Assembly (NCBI RefSeq): GCF_002250115.1
Contig: NZ_CP019985.1
Span: 3,782,001-3,846,000, forward strand
DNA length: 64,000 bases
Direction: 5' to 3'
Source: Shouchella clausii
Lineage (GTDB): Bacteria > Bacillota > Bacilli > Bacillales > Bacillaceae_D
In this document: one piece after another, positions 1-8,417 of the stretch
Position numbering within the stretch: position 1 is the first letter of the stretch
Layout of the letters: each line of letters begins with the position of its first letter
Translations under genes and position numbers: made by a program
The notes under the pieces: generated by a model
Told to the model about the DNA's origin: nothing
Database searches by the model: none
What the model saw: only the letters and a program-made list of their open reading frames with translations

Positions 1-95
1 AAGAATTGGCTCGACAAGTACATGCCCGTTTAAGCGATAGTGGCAAATGGCATGTGTTGAAAGTGGGAACAACAACAAAGGAACACCGTTCATAA
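1..95 (+). CDS. C-terminal end of an unidentified protein (cut by window edge)
   Basis: An open frame enters from the left edge and ends at TAA 93-95. The last 31 codons read ELARQVHARLSDSGKW and finish TTTKEHRS. A strong terminator starts at the stop codon, which supports it being the true end of a plus-strand gene. I do not recognise the family from so short a tail. Confidence 0.55.
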   Translation, partial: ELARQVHARLSDSGKWHVLKVGTTTKEHRS

Positions 96-123
96 GCAGG
101 CCCCCCTCCTGCTTATTTTTTTT
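93..123 (+). terminator. Rho-independent terminator after the partial left-edge gene
   Basis: The stem TAAGCAGG / CCTGCTTA (93-100 with 108-115) is followed by an unbroken T run to 123. It overlaps the stop codon of the partial gene. The EamA gene converges from the other side and ends at 130, so the region may stop both transcripts. Confidence 0.8.
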
Positions 124-129
124 GGTCGC

Positions 130-1014
130 CTACTGCGAAAAACTCCGTTTTGCCCGTGTTTGTTTGGGCGCAATGGAAGCGAGCAAAAGGCCAAGCAACA
201 GCAACGCAATGCCGCCCCATGAGTAAAAGGAGAGCGACTCCCCAACAAGGCTGACTCCTAGAAGGGCCGCAGTAAGCGGTTCGGCTAATGCAAGCGTTAC
301 GGCAAGAGAGCCTGGAATTTCTTTTAGTCCTTTTGTGAATAGCATGTAGGCCAAACCAGTCGCAATTAGTCCTAAATGCAAAACAACAAGCCCATTTTGC
401 CATTGAAGCAGCCAGCTGACCTCAAATAAAAAGAACGTTGGCAACAATACGATCGCGCTAAAAGAAAATATGAATGCCACGACGACTTCAGGCTCTCCTT
501 TGGCTACAAGCCCTTTGCTTGCTAATGTATAAGCGGCAAAGGAAAGCCCTGCCCCTATAGCAAACAAAAGCCCCATCGGTGTCACAACTACGGACTGATC
601 GCCAGCGGTCATTAGCAACACACAGCCAGCGATTGCCATGGCAGTTGCTTGCATCCACCGCTTTCCTGGAATCCGCTTAAAAAAAGCCCATTCCAGCAAA
701 CCTGCTACTATTGGTGCGCTCCCAATGGCGATAACCGTTCCCGCCGCAACACCAGTCATTGACACAGCCGTAAAAAAGAACGGTTGGTAGGCAGCCATGG
801 CCGCAACACTCACAAAAAATGGCCATTTCGGCCACCCCTTTATATTTAGCGATTTGCCAGTCAAAATAGCAAACATGAGTAAACTAATTCCCCCGAGCAA
901 TAGCCGCGCAGCCCCCACTACTAACGGATGGGCGCCTGTTAAAAACGCTTGAGCTGTCCCGGTTGTTCCCCATAACATCGCAGCACATAGCACAAAAACA
1001 ATCGCCATCGGCAT
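130..1014 (-). CDS. EamA/DMT-family membrane transporter
   Basis: The 294-residue protein is almost entirely hydrophobic. It has about ten membrane segments arranged as two five-helix EamA repeats, the usual size and layout of drug/metabolite transporter superfamily permeases. The N-terminus (MPMAIVFVLCAAMLWGTTGT) carries the typical W-G-T/S motif of the first helix. The open frame extends to a TTG at 1029, but the GGAG at 1023-1026 lies just upstream of the ATG at 1012-1014, so I chose that ATG. The substrate cannot be read from sequence; members export amino acids, metabolites or drugs. It appears to be a single-gene transcript. Confidence 0.85.
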   Translation of the reverse strand: MPMAIVFVLCAAMLWGTTGTAQAFLTGAHPLVVGAARLLLGGISLLMFAILTGKSLNIKGWPKWPFFVSVAAMAAYQPFFFTAVSMTGVAAGTVIAIGSAPIVAGLLEWAFFKRIPGKRWMQATAMAIAGCVLLMTAGDQSVVVTPMGLLFAIGAGLSFAAYTLASKGLVAKGEPEVVVAFIFSFSAIVLLPTFFLFEVSWLLQWQNGLVVLHLGLIATGLAYMLFTKGLKEIPGSLAVTLALAEPLTAALLGVSLVGESLSFYSWGGIALLLLGLLLASIAPKQTRAKRSFSQ

Positions 1015-1254
1015 CGTCCATCGCTCCAATTCTGTCTTAGGTAATAATCGCGTTGGCCAGACACGCTATTTCGAGCAGTCCTGCTTATGCCAAGCAAAAC
1101 GAGCACATCTTGTTCGTCTGCAAATAGTTTGTTGAAGCTAGTTGGTTCACACGCTTCGATGCGCTACGTGTTTCCTGATAACAAGATATGGAGGCCAGCC
1201 TCGTTCCCGTCTGTTAAAAACAGCTGCAAACCAATGGCTAGCCTTGTTCGTGTC

Positions 1255-1971
1255 TTAAGCTAAGTCAACATTGTGATAAACTTGTTGTACATCTTCCAAG
1301 TCTTCAATTGCGTCAATCATTTTTTCAAACTGTGCTTGCACATCCTCTGAAAGCGTCACTTCGTTGTGGGCAATCATCGAAAATTCGGCAACAGAAAACT
1401 CCTCTATTCCGGCGTTTCGGAACGCTTCTTGGACAGCATGAAACTGGTCTGGTTCTGCGTAAACAATCACCGTGTCATCTTCTTCAATGATGTCTTTGGC
1501 GTCAACATCGGCGTCCATTAAAATCTCTAGTGCTTCATCGGCTGTTTTGCCTTCAAAACCGATCACAGCTACTCTGTCAAACATATAGGCGACTGAACCA
1601 CTGACACCCATGTTTCCGCCATTTTTCCCAAAAGCAGCGCGAACGTCTGACGCGGTGCGGTTGACATTGTTTGTTAAGGCGTCGACAATCACCATTGCCC
1701 CGTTTGGCCCAAACCCTTCATAACGACGTTCCTCATAACTTTCATCAGAGCCGCCTTTCGCCTTCTCAATGGCGCGGTCAATGATTGACTTCGGGACATT
1801 GTACGTCTTCGCCCGTTCTAGTACTGCTTTTAAAACTTGGTTTAATTCAGGATCAGGCTCCCCTTGTCTAGCAGCTACATAAATTTCACGGCCAAATTTG
1901 GCGTAAATCCGGCTTGTATTGGCGTCTTTAGAAGCTTTTTTTTCTTTAATGTTATTCCATTTACGGCCCAT
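1255..1971 (-). CDS. YebC/PmpR family protein (TACO1-like)
   Basis: The 238-residue protein starts [20 protein letters not shown], the hallmark N-terminus of the YebC family. Internal motifs [44 protein letters not shown] and [14 protein letters not shown] are also present. Members bind DNA as transcriptional regulators or, in more recent work, help ribosomes through proline-rich stretches. Length matches the family (about 240). The open frame runs on to 2043, but the extra 24 residues are not conserved in kind, so I place the start at the ATG 1969-1971. There is no partner gene. Confidence 0.93.
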   Translation of the reverse strand: MGRKWNNIKEKKASKDANTSRIYAKFGREIYVAARQGEPDPELNQVLKAVLERAKTYNVPKSIIDRAIEKAKGGSDESYEERRYEGFGPNGAMVIVDALTNNVNRTASDVRAAFGKNGGNMGVSGSVAYMFDRVAVIGFEGKTADEALEILMDADVDAKDIIEEDDTVIVYAEPDQFHAVQEAFRNAGIEEFSVAEFSMIAHNEVTLSEDVQAQFEKMIDAIEDLEDVQQVYHNVDLA

Positions 1972-2154
1972 ATCGGTACCCACTCTCTTTCCCTTTTTCA
2001 ATTCCAGGCCACAGCGCTGGTTCTCCACGTTATTATAACGCATAATGACCGACTTGCATAAGCAGAAGTGGTGAATTAGCCCAGTGTCTTTTCATTGTCG
2101 GCAATGCCACTTGCTTGAAAAAAGTATCGTTCCACTATCGATAGGAAGACCGAA

Positions 2155-2188
2155 AAAGCTAGTTGGACGAGACCGAGCAACTAGCTTT
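2155..2188 (-). terminator. Terminator of the exonuclease III gene
   Basis: A perfect 11-bp stem AAAGCTAGTTG / CAACTAGCTTT (2155-2165 with 2178-2188) lies just past the stop of the exonuclease III gene. On the minus strand it is followed by a short T stretch. Confidence 0.75.
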
Positions 2189-2200
2189 AAAACAGTCCAA

Positions 2201-2968
2201 TTATTCATTTAGCTGCAAATCGAGGCGTAGTTCTATCGGACAGTGATCGCTGCCTAAAACCGATGAATGAATAGAAGCGTCGGCAAGATAAGGCACCAAC
2301 GCCCTGGAAATAAGAAAATAATCAATGCGCCAGCCAATGTTACGGGCTCGGACATTGGCCATGTACGACCACCATGTAAAGGAATCCTCATCATCAGGGT
2401 AAAAATGGCGAAATGTATCAATAAACCCTGCCTCGAGCAGTTTGCCAAACTCGGCTCTTTCTTCATCCGTAAAACCTGAATTGCCGATATTCGCTCGGTC
2501 GTTTCGAACATCAATCGGCTGGTGTGCGACATTGAGATCACCACAGAAAACAACTGGTTTTTGTGCCGCCAATAGAGTCAAGTATTCCCTAGCTGCTTTC
2601 TCCCACTGGAGCCGGTATGGCAGCCTGCTTAAGTCCCGTTTGGCATTAGGGGTATACATCGTTACGACATAGTAGGTCTCAAACTCAAGGGTGATGACGC
2701 GCCCTTCGTTATCTGGAAAATGATCGCCGATTCCATATGTGACAGACAGCGGAGAGTGTTTAGTAAAAATCGCTGTTCCTGAATAGCCTTTACGCTCCGC
2801 ATCGTTCCAGTATTGTTCATAACCAGGCAACTCAAGCGAGATTTGCCCTTTTTGCAGCTTTGTTTCTTGTAAACAAAACACGTCTGCATCCACTTGATGA
2901 AAAAAATCTAAAAAGCCTTTTTTTACACATGCGCGCAGGCCATTGACATTCCACGATACGAATTTCAT
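2201..2968 (-). CDS. exoA: Exodeoxyribonuclease III / AP endonuclease
   Basis: The 255-residue Mg-dependent DNA repair nuclease cleaves abasic sites and degrades DNA 3' to 5'. Family signatures are MKFVSWNVNGLRA at the start, FCLQETKLQ with the metal-binding Glu near residue 35, GDLNVAH with the active-site Asp and Asn, and the C-terminal GSDHCPIELRL with the catalytic Asp-His pair. Length agrees with B. subtilis ExoA (252). The frame extends upstream to 3013, but AGGGAG sits about 10 bases before the ATG at 2966-2968. It is a cytoplasmic, single-gene unit with its own terminator. Confidence 0.96.
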   Translation of the reverse strand: MKFVSWNVNGLRACVKKGFLDFFHQVDADVFCLQETKLQKGQISLELPGYEQYWNDAERKGYSGTAIFTKHSPLSVTYGIGDHFPDNEGRVITLEFETYYVVTMYTPNAKRDLSRLPYRLQWEKAAREYLTLLAAQKPVVFCGDLNVAHQPIDVRNDRANIGNSGFTDEERAEFGKLLEAGFIDTFRHFYPDDEDSFTWWSYMANVRARNIGWRIDYFLISRALVPYLADASIHSSVLGSDHCPIELRLDLQLNE

Positions 2969-3097
2969 AGTTTTTGTACTCCCTCTCTCTTTATCCAGTG
3001 CCCAGTGTAGCATAGGTGAGAGAAAACCAGTACTGTTTTGCTTACGTGAATTTGAACGCTTTTTCTAAACGTTGACGGGAGTATTTGCCCATTGCAT

Positions 3098-4420
3098 CTA
3101 CTGCTCAGTCCGTAAGTTAACACCTAATTGGTAATCGGTTTCCATGACCTCCTTAGGCACCATGCTTCCTCCTGTCGCCCAGACAAGATGAGTCGCTGCA
3201 CCGGTATATAACCCTCTCTTTTCAAGCTGTACAGGGCCGTATAATCCCGCAACTGCTGATGGTTCCAAATAGAGGCCTTCTGCATCAGCGAGATCGGCGA
3301 GGAGTGTATAGAGCATCGAGTCGGCGATTGTATAGATGCCCTCAAGCAATGGAGCCATCATGCGGCCAACAAAGCCAGACGGCCTCCCTACCGCAAGACC
3401 GTCGGCTGCTGTTTGGTTGTCGATTCCAAAGTCTTGGACAGAGACGTGATGGTGCTTTCCAGTTAACATACCAATTAACATACATGGCGAATGGGTAGGC
3501 TCCGCAAAAAAACAGCGGATCGCGTCGCCGAAAACGAGCTTCAAGCCGAAAGCAACCCCTCCAGGACCTCCGCCAACGCCACAAGGAAGATAGACATGGA
3601 GTGGTTGGTCTTTTGTGACGGCAATTCCCTTTTCCTGCAATTGTTCTTTTAAGCGGAATGCGGCAACAGCGTACCCTACAAATAGATCGATTGAATGTTC
3701 GTCATCGATAAAGTAGCTGTTCGGATCGGCGTCTGATTCTTTCCTCCCTTCTTCGACTGCCTTGCTGTAATCGGCGGAATGTTCGACCACACGTACGCCT
3801 TTTTCTCGCAACATGTCCTTTTTCCATTGCTTTGCATCGGCTGACATGTGCACCGTCACGCGAAAACCTAGCTTTGCGCTAATGATGCCAATGCTCAACC
3901 CTAAATTCCCTGTTGATCCAACAACAATGGCATAAGAAGAAAAAAACGATTGGGTCGCGTCAGTGGCGATCAATGAATAATCGTCTTGTTTAGTGAGAAT
4001 TTGTTGTTCCACTAACAAGCTTTCCGCATGTTTCAACACTTCATAAATACCGCCCCGCGCTTTAATGGACCCTGAAATAGGCAGCGCGTGATCGCCTTTC
4101 AGCAAAAGCCGGCCTGGCACGCTTTGGCCAAATCGTTGTTCAAGCTTGTGCTTCATTGTGGCAATGTCGATAAGCGGCGACTCGATCAAACCCCCTGCCC
4201 CTTTCGTTTCCGGAAACACGCTTGCTATGTATGGGGCAAAGCGCCGCAACCGCTGTTCTGCTTTCTTTACGTCCTCTTCCTTTAAAGGAAGGCGTGCTAG
4301 CCCTTCGCTTGCAGGCTGCCTGTTCGGATTGGCCCACCACACTTCCTTTGTTGATACAATCTGTTGTAAGAGTGGGTAAGCTTCCAACCATTGCTCTCGG
4401 TTTTTGCCTGCTATGTCCAC
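3098..4420 (-). CDS. dsdA: D-serine ammonia-lyase (D-serine dehydratase)
   Basis: The 440-residue PLP enzyme converts D-serine to pyruvate and ammonia. The PLP lysine is K120 in SGSIKARGG (E. coli K118), and a phosphate-binding glycine loop appears as [14 protein letters not shown]. The length nearly equals E. coli DsdA (442). The longest frame starts at 4573, but that extension would overlap the divergent phosphatase gene. A GTG at 4418-4420 has AGGAGAGGG ahead of it and gives the expected length. No dsdC-type regulator or permease is adjacent, so a detoxification role is likely. Confidence 0.93.
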   Translation of the reverse strand: MDIAGKNREQWLEAYPLLQQIVSTKEVWWANPNRQPASEGLARLPLKEEDVKKAEQRLRRFAPYIASVFPETKGAGGLIESPLIDIATMKHKLEQRFGQSVPGRLLLKGDHALPISGSIKARGGIYEVLKHAESLLVEQQILTKQDDYSLIATDATQSFFSSYAIVVGSTGNLGLSIGIISAKLGFRVTVHMSADAKQWKKDMLREKGVRVVEHSADYSKAVEEGRKESDADPNSYFIDDEHSIDLFVGYAVAAFRLKEQLQEKGIAVTKDQPLHVYLPCGVGGGPGGVAFGLKLVFGDAIRCFFAEPTHSPCMLIGMLTGKHHHVSVQDFGIDNQTAADGLAVGRPSGFVGRMMAPLLEGIYTIADSMLYTLLADLADAEGLYLEPSAVAGLYGPVQLEKRGLYTGAATHLVWATGGSMVPKEVMETDYQLGVNLRTEQ

Positions 4421-4564
4421 GTTTATCCCTCTCCTTTTTTCTTTAACTTTAGCACATTTAAGAACGATCCAGCTGGGGATATTCCCCGTTGTAAATGCAC
4501 ATCGTAAATGGGAACAACACTTTTGCACCACCGAGGATTTAGGAACATAAAAGGGAGGATCAAC

Positions 4565-5110
4565 ATGAAACAAGCTGTTTTTTTAGACCGTGATGGGGTC
4601 ATAAACGAAGTATTATCCAAGCGTGTCAAATTCGTCAACGATGCAAACGACTTCCACTTGCTAGATGGTGCGGCCGAAGCGATTCGCTTCTTTAACAAAG
4701 CTGGCTTTCTCGTCTTTGTTGTTACCAACCAAGGCGGCATTGGACTTGGCTACATGAAAGAAAAAAAGCTCGAGCGTATCCATGAAAAAATGGAGGCCGA
4801 CTTAAAAGCGCACAGGGCAACAATCGACGATATTGCTTATTGCCCCCATAAACCTAATGAAGGATGTCCTTGCCGTAAACCCAAAGCCTATTTACTCGAA
4901 AAACTAGCAGAAAAACATCATGTTGACTTGCCTTCGAGTGTCATGGTAGGCGACCGCGAGCCAGACATTCGCGCGGGCCAAAAGGCAGGCTGTCAAACGG
5001 TCTTAGTTCACGCACGCACAGAGGATGATTTCCAAGCAGACGCACGCTTCCCGGACTTGCGCGCCGCCGTTCCATGGATCCTTGCCCAAAAGAGAACTGC
5101 AGCCCGTTAA
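4565..5110 (+). CDS. HAD-IIIA phosphatase, GmhB-like
   Basis: The 181-residue HAD phosphatase has the nucleophile motif DRDGVIN at residues 8-14, motif II VVTNQGG, and the zinc-binding cluster [15 protein letters not shown]. Motif IV is [11 protein letters not shown]. The Cys-x-His...Cys-x-Cys insert is diagnostic of D-glycero-D-manno-heptose-1,7-bisphosphate 7-phosphatase and histidinol-phosphatase relatives. No heptose genes lie nearby, so the physiological substrate is uncertain. The ATG at 4565 follows AAAGGGAGG. It converges on asbF with only 23 bases between stops. Confidence 0.88.
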   Translation: MKQAVFLDRDGVINEVLSKRVKFVNDANDFHLLDGAAEAIRFFNKAGFLVFVVTNQGGIGLGYMKEKKLERIHEKMEADLKAHRATIDDIAYCPHKPNEGCPCRKPKAYLLEKLAEKHHVDLPSSVMVGDREPDIRAGQKAGCQTVLVHARTEDDFQADARFPDLRAAVPWILAQKRTAAR

Positions 5111-5133
5111 AGCAGCTCTTCTAATGTATCACT

Positions 5134-5952
5134 CTACATGGGGACTGTTTTCCATTTCATTAATTGCTGCAAGTCTTGTTCTAATACGTGAAACGGATCG
5201 TTCCCGAACCATTCAAGCGATACATTGACGCCGTCCAATTGATTGGCCGACAGAAAAGATTCATAATCAACGCACCCATTAAACAGCCGGGCCATTCCCT
5301 CTCTAGACCCGGCAGCGGCATAGACGTTTTCCGGTGCAAATACATCTAAGTCTTCTGGCGAGCGAATGTTTTTTACATGCAGATGGCGAATATGAGGCTG
5401 TAATTGTTTGAACGCACCGTTTACATCCGCTCCGCTTTCCCATACATGAAGGACATCAAAATTGATTGCTAACCCTGGGTGATCGACTTCCGCCACCAGT
5501 TGCAGCGTGGACGGGACTGTATCACATAACGTATGGGGATGCGTTTCGACCAACACATAGTGACCTTTGTCGAAAAAGTAGTCACAAAGACAAGCTAATC
5601 GTTTAACAAGATAGGCTCGTTCTGCTTTTGTCGTTTCCTTGCTTCCCTTTGTACCGGCAAATGTGCGGATGTGGTTCGTATTCCATCTCGTCAATAGAAG
5701 CGATGCCTGTTTAGCAGCCTCTATTAATGTATTCCATTCCTCATAAAGTGGAAAGTAATCGCTTACCATTGGTACGATAAGGCCATGTTTTTTAAGCCAG
5801 TCGCCATTGTAGGATGGAGTGGCAAGCAAGTGGCGGGCATGAGGGGCCCACAATTCAATTCCATCGACATGGTGCGCCTTCGCCCAATCGGCAAGCTGGT
5901 CGATCGACACTAATGCATGGCGAAAAGAAATGGTACAAATCGACACATTCAT
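5134..5952 (-). CDS. asbF: 3-dehydroshikimate dehydratase of petrobactin synthesis (AsbF)
   Basis: The 272-residue TIM-barrel metalloenzyme turns 3-dehydroshikimate into 3,4-dihydroxybenzoate, the catechol unit of petrobactin. It opens MNVSICTISFRHALVS and contains HIRTFAGTKGS, LVETHPHTLCDTVPSTLQL, INFDVLHVWESGAD, HLHVKN and SLEWFG. The Glu, Asp, His and Glu in the last four correspond to the metal ligands of B. anthracis AsbF. It is the last gene of the asb operon, and its ATG overlaps the asbE stop by four bases after GGGGGGTGA. Confidence 0.93.
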   Translation of the reverse strand: MNVSICTISFRHALVSIDQLADWAKAHHVDGIELWAPHARHLLATPSYNGDWLKKHGLIVPMVSDYFPLYEEWNTLIEAAKQASLLLTRWNTNHIRTFAGTKGSKETTKAERAYLVKRLACLCDYFFDKGHYVLVETHPHTLCDTVPSTLQLVAEVDHPGLAINFDVLHVWESGADVNGAFKQLQPHIRHLHVKNIRSPEDLDVFAPENVYAAAGSREGMARLFNGCVDYESFLSANQLDGVNVSLEWFGNDPFHVLEQDLQQLMKWKTVPM

Positions 5953-6923
5953 GCGTTCACCCCCCTAGTCTTTTCTTGTAATGGTTTCCATTCCCTAAAA
6001 TAATCGTATAGACTGTGTTTGATTCGCCTTTCCCGTAGATCTTGTTTTTCCAGTTGTGCAAGCACCGCTTGGTAGTCCTGCTCATGTTTGGTTCGAGAAA
6101 GCTTCATTGCCCGGTAATGAATCGTCGTATAGCCTTTCGCCAATTTCTCGATTTCATCGCACCACTCTTCAAACTCAGCTTCCTTAAAGCCAAGCTCCTT
6201 CCAAAAGTAAGCAAACGCATGTTCATACGCATATTTGCGGATCGCCAGCACAGGCAACTGTTTTAAAGCTACGTCAAGCGCTGAAAAACGCGCCTTTTCA
6301 CTTCCATTCACATAGGCTTCAACAATCGTTCGTACCCCTTCAGTAAGGGGATTCGAATGCAACTTCATGCATGTTTGGAAATAGGCCTCGACTGTTTCTG
6401 GCGTCGGATGATGGATTCGTTTCGCATCAAAATAAAAGCCACCGCCTACGTCAGGGGAACGGATCGCCTCTAAAATCCGCTCTTTTTCTACGACGCCTTC
6501 CCAACGGTAGTCGGGATCGAGCATAAGCCATTGGCTTTCCGTGTCTGTTTTCTCTAACAACACATAGTGGGGGAACGGTTTTTGGTGGAATTTATTTTCC
6601 CGTTCTGGCAAAAGCGCCAAATCAAGCATCACCATCACGTTGCGAAAAGGAGGCCTCGTTTCAAGCAACGTTTCAAGCGTGGCGATATTGGCCTCTTTCG
6701 TTTGCTCCTTTTTATACCACTCGTGCATGTCGATTCCGTACAAATGACGATACCAGTTTTTCAAAAAGGAATGGTCGATTTTTTCGGAATGATAAGCTAA
6801 AGCATACGAATCGTTGATAACAAAATCAGCATCCCACACACCAAAATAATAAGGACGATGGTCAACGCCTCTTTTTTTAAGAACTTCACATATGCAACTG
6901 ACAAAACAGTGGACTTTAATCAT
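5949..6923 (-). CDS. asbE: Petrobactin biosynthesis protein AsbE
   Basis: The 324-residue protein between asbD and asbF matches the position and size of B. anthracis AsbE (about 327). AsbE helps transfer 3,4-dihydroxybenzoate from the carrier protein to spermidine intermediates. Conserved-looking stretches include GVWDADFVINDSYALAYHS and HYVLLEKTD followed by LMLDPDYRWEG. I see no signal peptide or membrane segment. The frame reaches 6953, but the ATG at 6921-6923 preceded by AGGAAGAG is preferred. The start overlaps the asbD stop, consistent with translational coupling. Confidence 0.85.
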   Translation of the reverse strand: MIKVHCFVSCICEVLKKRGVDHRPYYFGVWDADFVINDSYALAYHSEKIDHSFLKNWYRHLYGIDMHEWYKKEQTKEANIATLETLLETRPPFRNVMVMLDLALLPERENKFHQKPFPHYVLLEKTDTESQWLMLDPDYRWEGVVEKERILEAIRSPDVGGGFYFDAKRIHHPTPETVEAYFQTCMKLHSNPLTEGVRTIVEAYVNGSEKARFSALDVALKQLPVLAIRKYAYEHAFAYFWKELGFKEAEFEEWCDEIEKLAKGYTTIHYRAMKLSRTKHEQDYQAVLAQLEKQDLRERRIKHSLYDYFREWKPLQEKTRGVNA

Positions 6924-7182
6924 AAAGCGGCTCTTCCTGTTTGTCGGCAACAAACGCAGCCAATGCGCCGACTGTGTAAAATGCTTTTATATCAATGTGC
7001 TCATCTGGGATGGCAACGCCATATTTCATCTCTAATTCAAGCAAAAGCTGCAAAATCATAATGGAGTCAAGCGCCAGATCTTCGTTCATTCGCGCGTCTT
7101 GATGAAACTGTTCAAGCGTTGGCACTTTTAATTCATGATCTAAAATCGTGTAAATCGCATCCATAGCTTCCTTTTTCGTCAT
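6916..7182 (-). CDS. asbD: Aryl carrier protein for petrobactin (AsbD)
   Basis: The 88-residue acyl-carrier-type protein has the phosphopantetheine site EDLALDSIMILQLLLELE, with Ser near residue 40. It is loaded with 3,4-dihydroxybenzoate by AsbC and delivers it during amide formation. Length matches B. anthracis AsbD (about 91). The ATG overlaps the asbC stop as ATGA, so the genes are translationally coupled. A phosphopantetheinyl transferase must be supplied from elsewhere. Confidence 0.92.
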   Translation of the reverse strand: MTKKEAMDAIYTILDHELKVPTLEQFHQDARMNEDLALDSIMILQLLLELEMKYGVAIPDEHIDIKAFYTVGALAAFVADKQEEPLYD

Positions 7183-8417
7183 CCTTTTGCTTCTCCTAAC
7201 TTTACGCGGCTTATTTTTCCGTTCGCGTTTTTTGCAATCTCTTCAACGATGGTGATTTCATGTGGAACTTGATGGGGCGCTAGCCTACTTATGCAAAAGC
7301 TCCGCAATTCATGAAGGGATGGCGTTTCTGTCCTAGCAGACACTTGCGCGCAAACACGCTCTCCTGCATAGGAATCTGCCTTTTTATAGACGACGGCATC
7401 TTCTACGCTAGGATGTTCGCGCAATACGTGTTCGACTTCGTGGGGGTAAACATTCAATCCCGCGACATTAATCATGTCGTCCAGTCGTTCCCGAAAGCAA
7501 AGAGTTCCATCTTGATCGATGTAGCCAAGATCGCCTGTGTTGATTGTGCGGCTGCCAATGGTGACTTGAATCTCGCTAGGATTGTCTCTCGCCGTCCCTG
7601 CTTTTGCCTGTACATGGCGAAGGGGCACGCCCAATTCTTCAGAAAAACGAAGTGGCATAGCAATGCTAATACAGCCAGCTTCCGAGCAACCATATTGTTG
7701 CAGCAGCATTTGGCTGTTTGATTGGATTAAGTGAAACCATTCCTCTGGCAAGCGTGTTCCCGAGGTCATGACGGACTGAAGCGTTTTCCCATTGCTTAGC
7801 TTTGCCAATGCGTACAGAAGTGGCGGGGCACCATACAACAAATGGTTTGGATAATCGGTTAGTTTTTTAAGTATATATTTTGGGTTTTGCGCTGTTAACA
7901 CAACTACATCCTTATCCTGGGACAGTCCGGCTAACACCCCACTAATGAGTCCATAGGAATGGGTGACTGGACAGGCAACCACGACCGTATTGACGTCCAC
8001 ACGAGCCATACGCTCGGCGTAAGCGCCTAGCTCCTCATCAATCGATGACCAACTGCGCTCCAATTGTTTTGGTACCCCGGTCGTGCCTGAACTAAACTGG
8101 ACAAGCCCTGGAGGAAAGGGATTGACCGGGTTTGAGAGCGTCAATGGAGCTTCAAACGAATGAAAGAATAAGTAAGAACAACGAGCTTGCGCGGCAATTT
8201 TCTTCGCTGCAGCAAGAGGCGTACTTGGGTGGATCGGTACTAAACTGCCGCCTCTTTTTTTGACGTATAACAGGAGCGCAATCCATTTTTCAATTTCTTG
8301 TGGGCAGACAGCAATCCGCCATTTTTCGGCTGTTTTCCAGATCGAGTGCTTAGCAAACTGTCGTTCGTACTGCTTCAAATCATCTTTTGTGTAGGTGCTA
8401 TCATTTACAGCTAACAT
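7179..8417 (-). CDS. asbC: 3,4-dihydroxybenzoate-AMP ligase (AsbC)
   Basis: The 412-residue ANL-superfamily adenylating enzyme is exactly the length reported for B. anthracis AsbC. It has the phosphate-binding loop VQFSSGTTGVPKQLERSW, the adenine motif LLQQYGCSEAG, the hinge region NTGDLGYIDQDGTLCFRERLDDMINVAG, and the catalytic Lys in NANGKISRVKLG near the C-terminus. It activates 3,4-dihydroxybenzoate and loads the AsbD carrier. The ATG follows GGGAGGG and overlaps the asbB stop by a few bases. Confidence 0.92.
   Translation of the reverse strand: MLAVNDSTYTKDDLKQYERQFAKHSIWKTAEKWRIAVCPQEIEKWIALLLYVKKRGGSLVPIHPSTPLAAAKKIAAQARCSYLFFHSFEAPLTLSNPVNPFPPGLVQFSSGTTGVPKQLERSWSSIDEELGAYAERMARVDVNTVVVACPVTHSYGLISGVLAGLSQDKDVVVLTAQNPKYILKKLTDYPNHLLYGAPPLLYALAKLSNGKTLQSVMTSGTRLPEEWFHLIQSNSQMLLQQYGCSEAGCISIAMPLRFSEELGVPLRHVQAKAGTARDNPSEIQVTIGSRTINTGDLGYIDQDGTLCFRERLDDMINVAGLNVYPHEVEHVLREHPSVEDAVVYKKADSYAGERVCAQVSARTETPSLHELRSFCISRLAPHQVPHEITIVEEIAKNANGKISRVKLGEAKG

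Noticed and set aside
1030-1254. Minus-strand frame with coding-like sequence between the EamA and YebC genes
   Set aside because: No start codon with a ribosome binding site and an upstream stop; it then overlaps the EamA gene out of frame. It could be a remnant, but cannot be supported.
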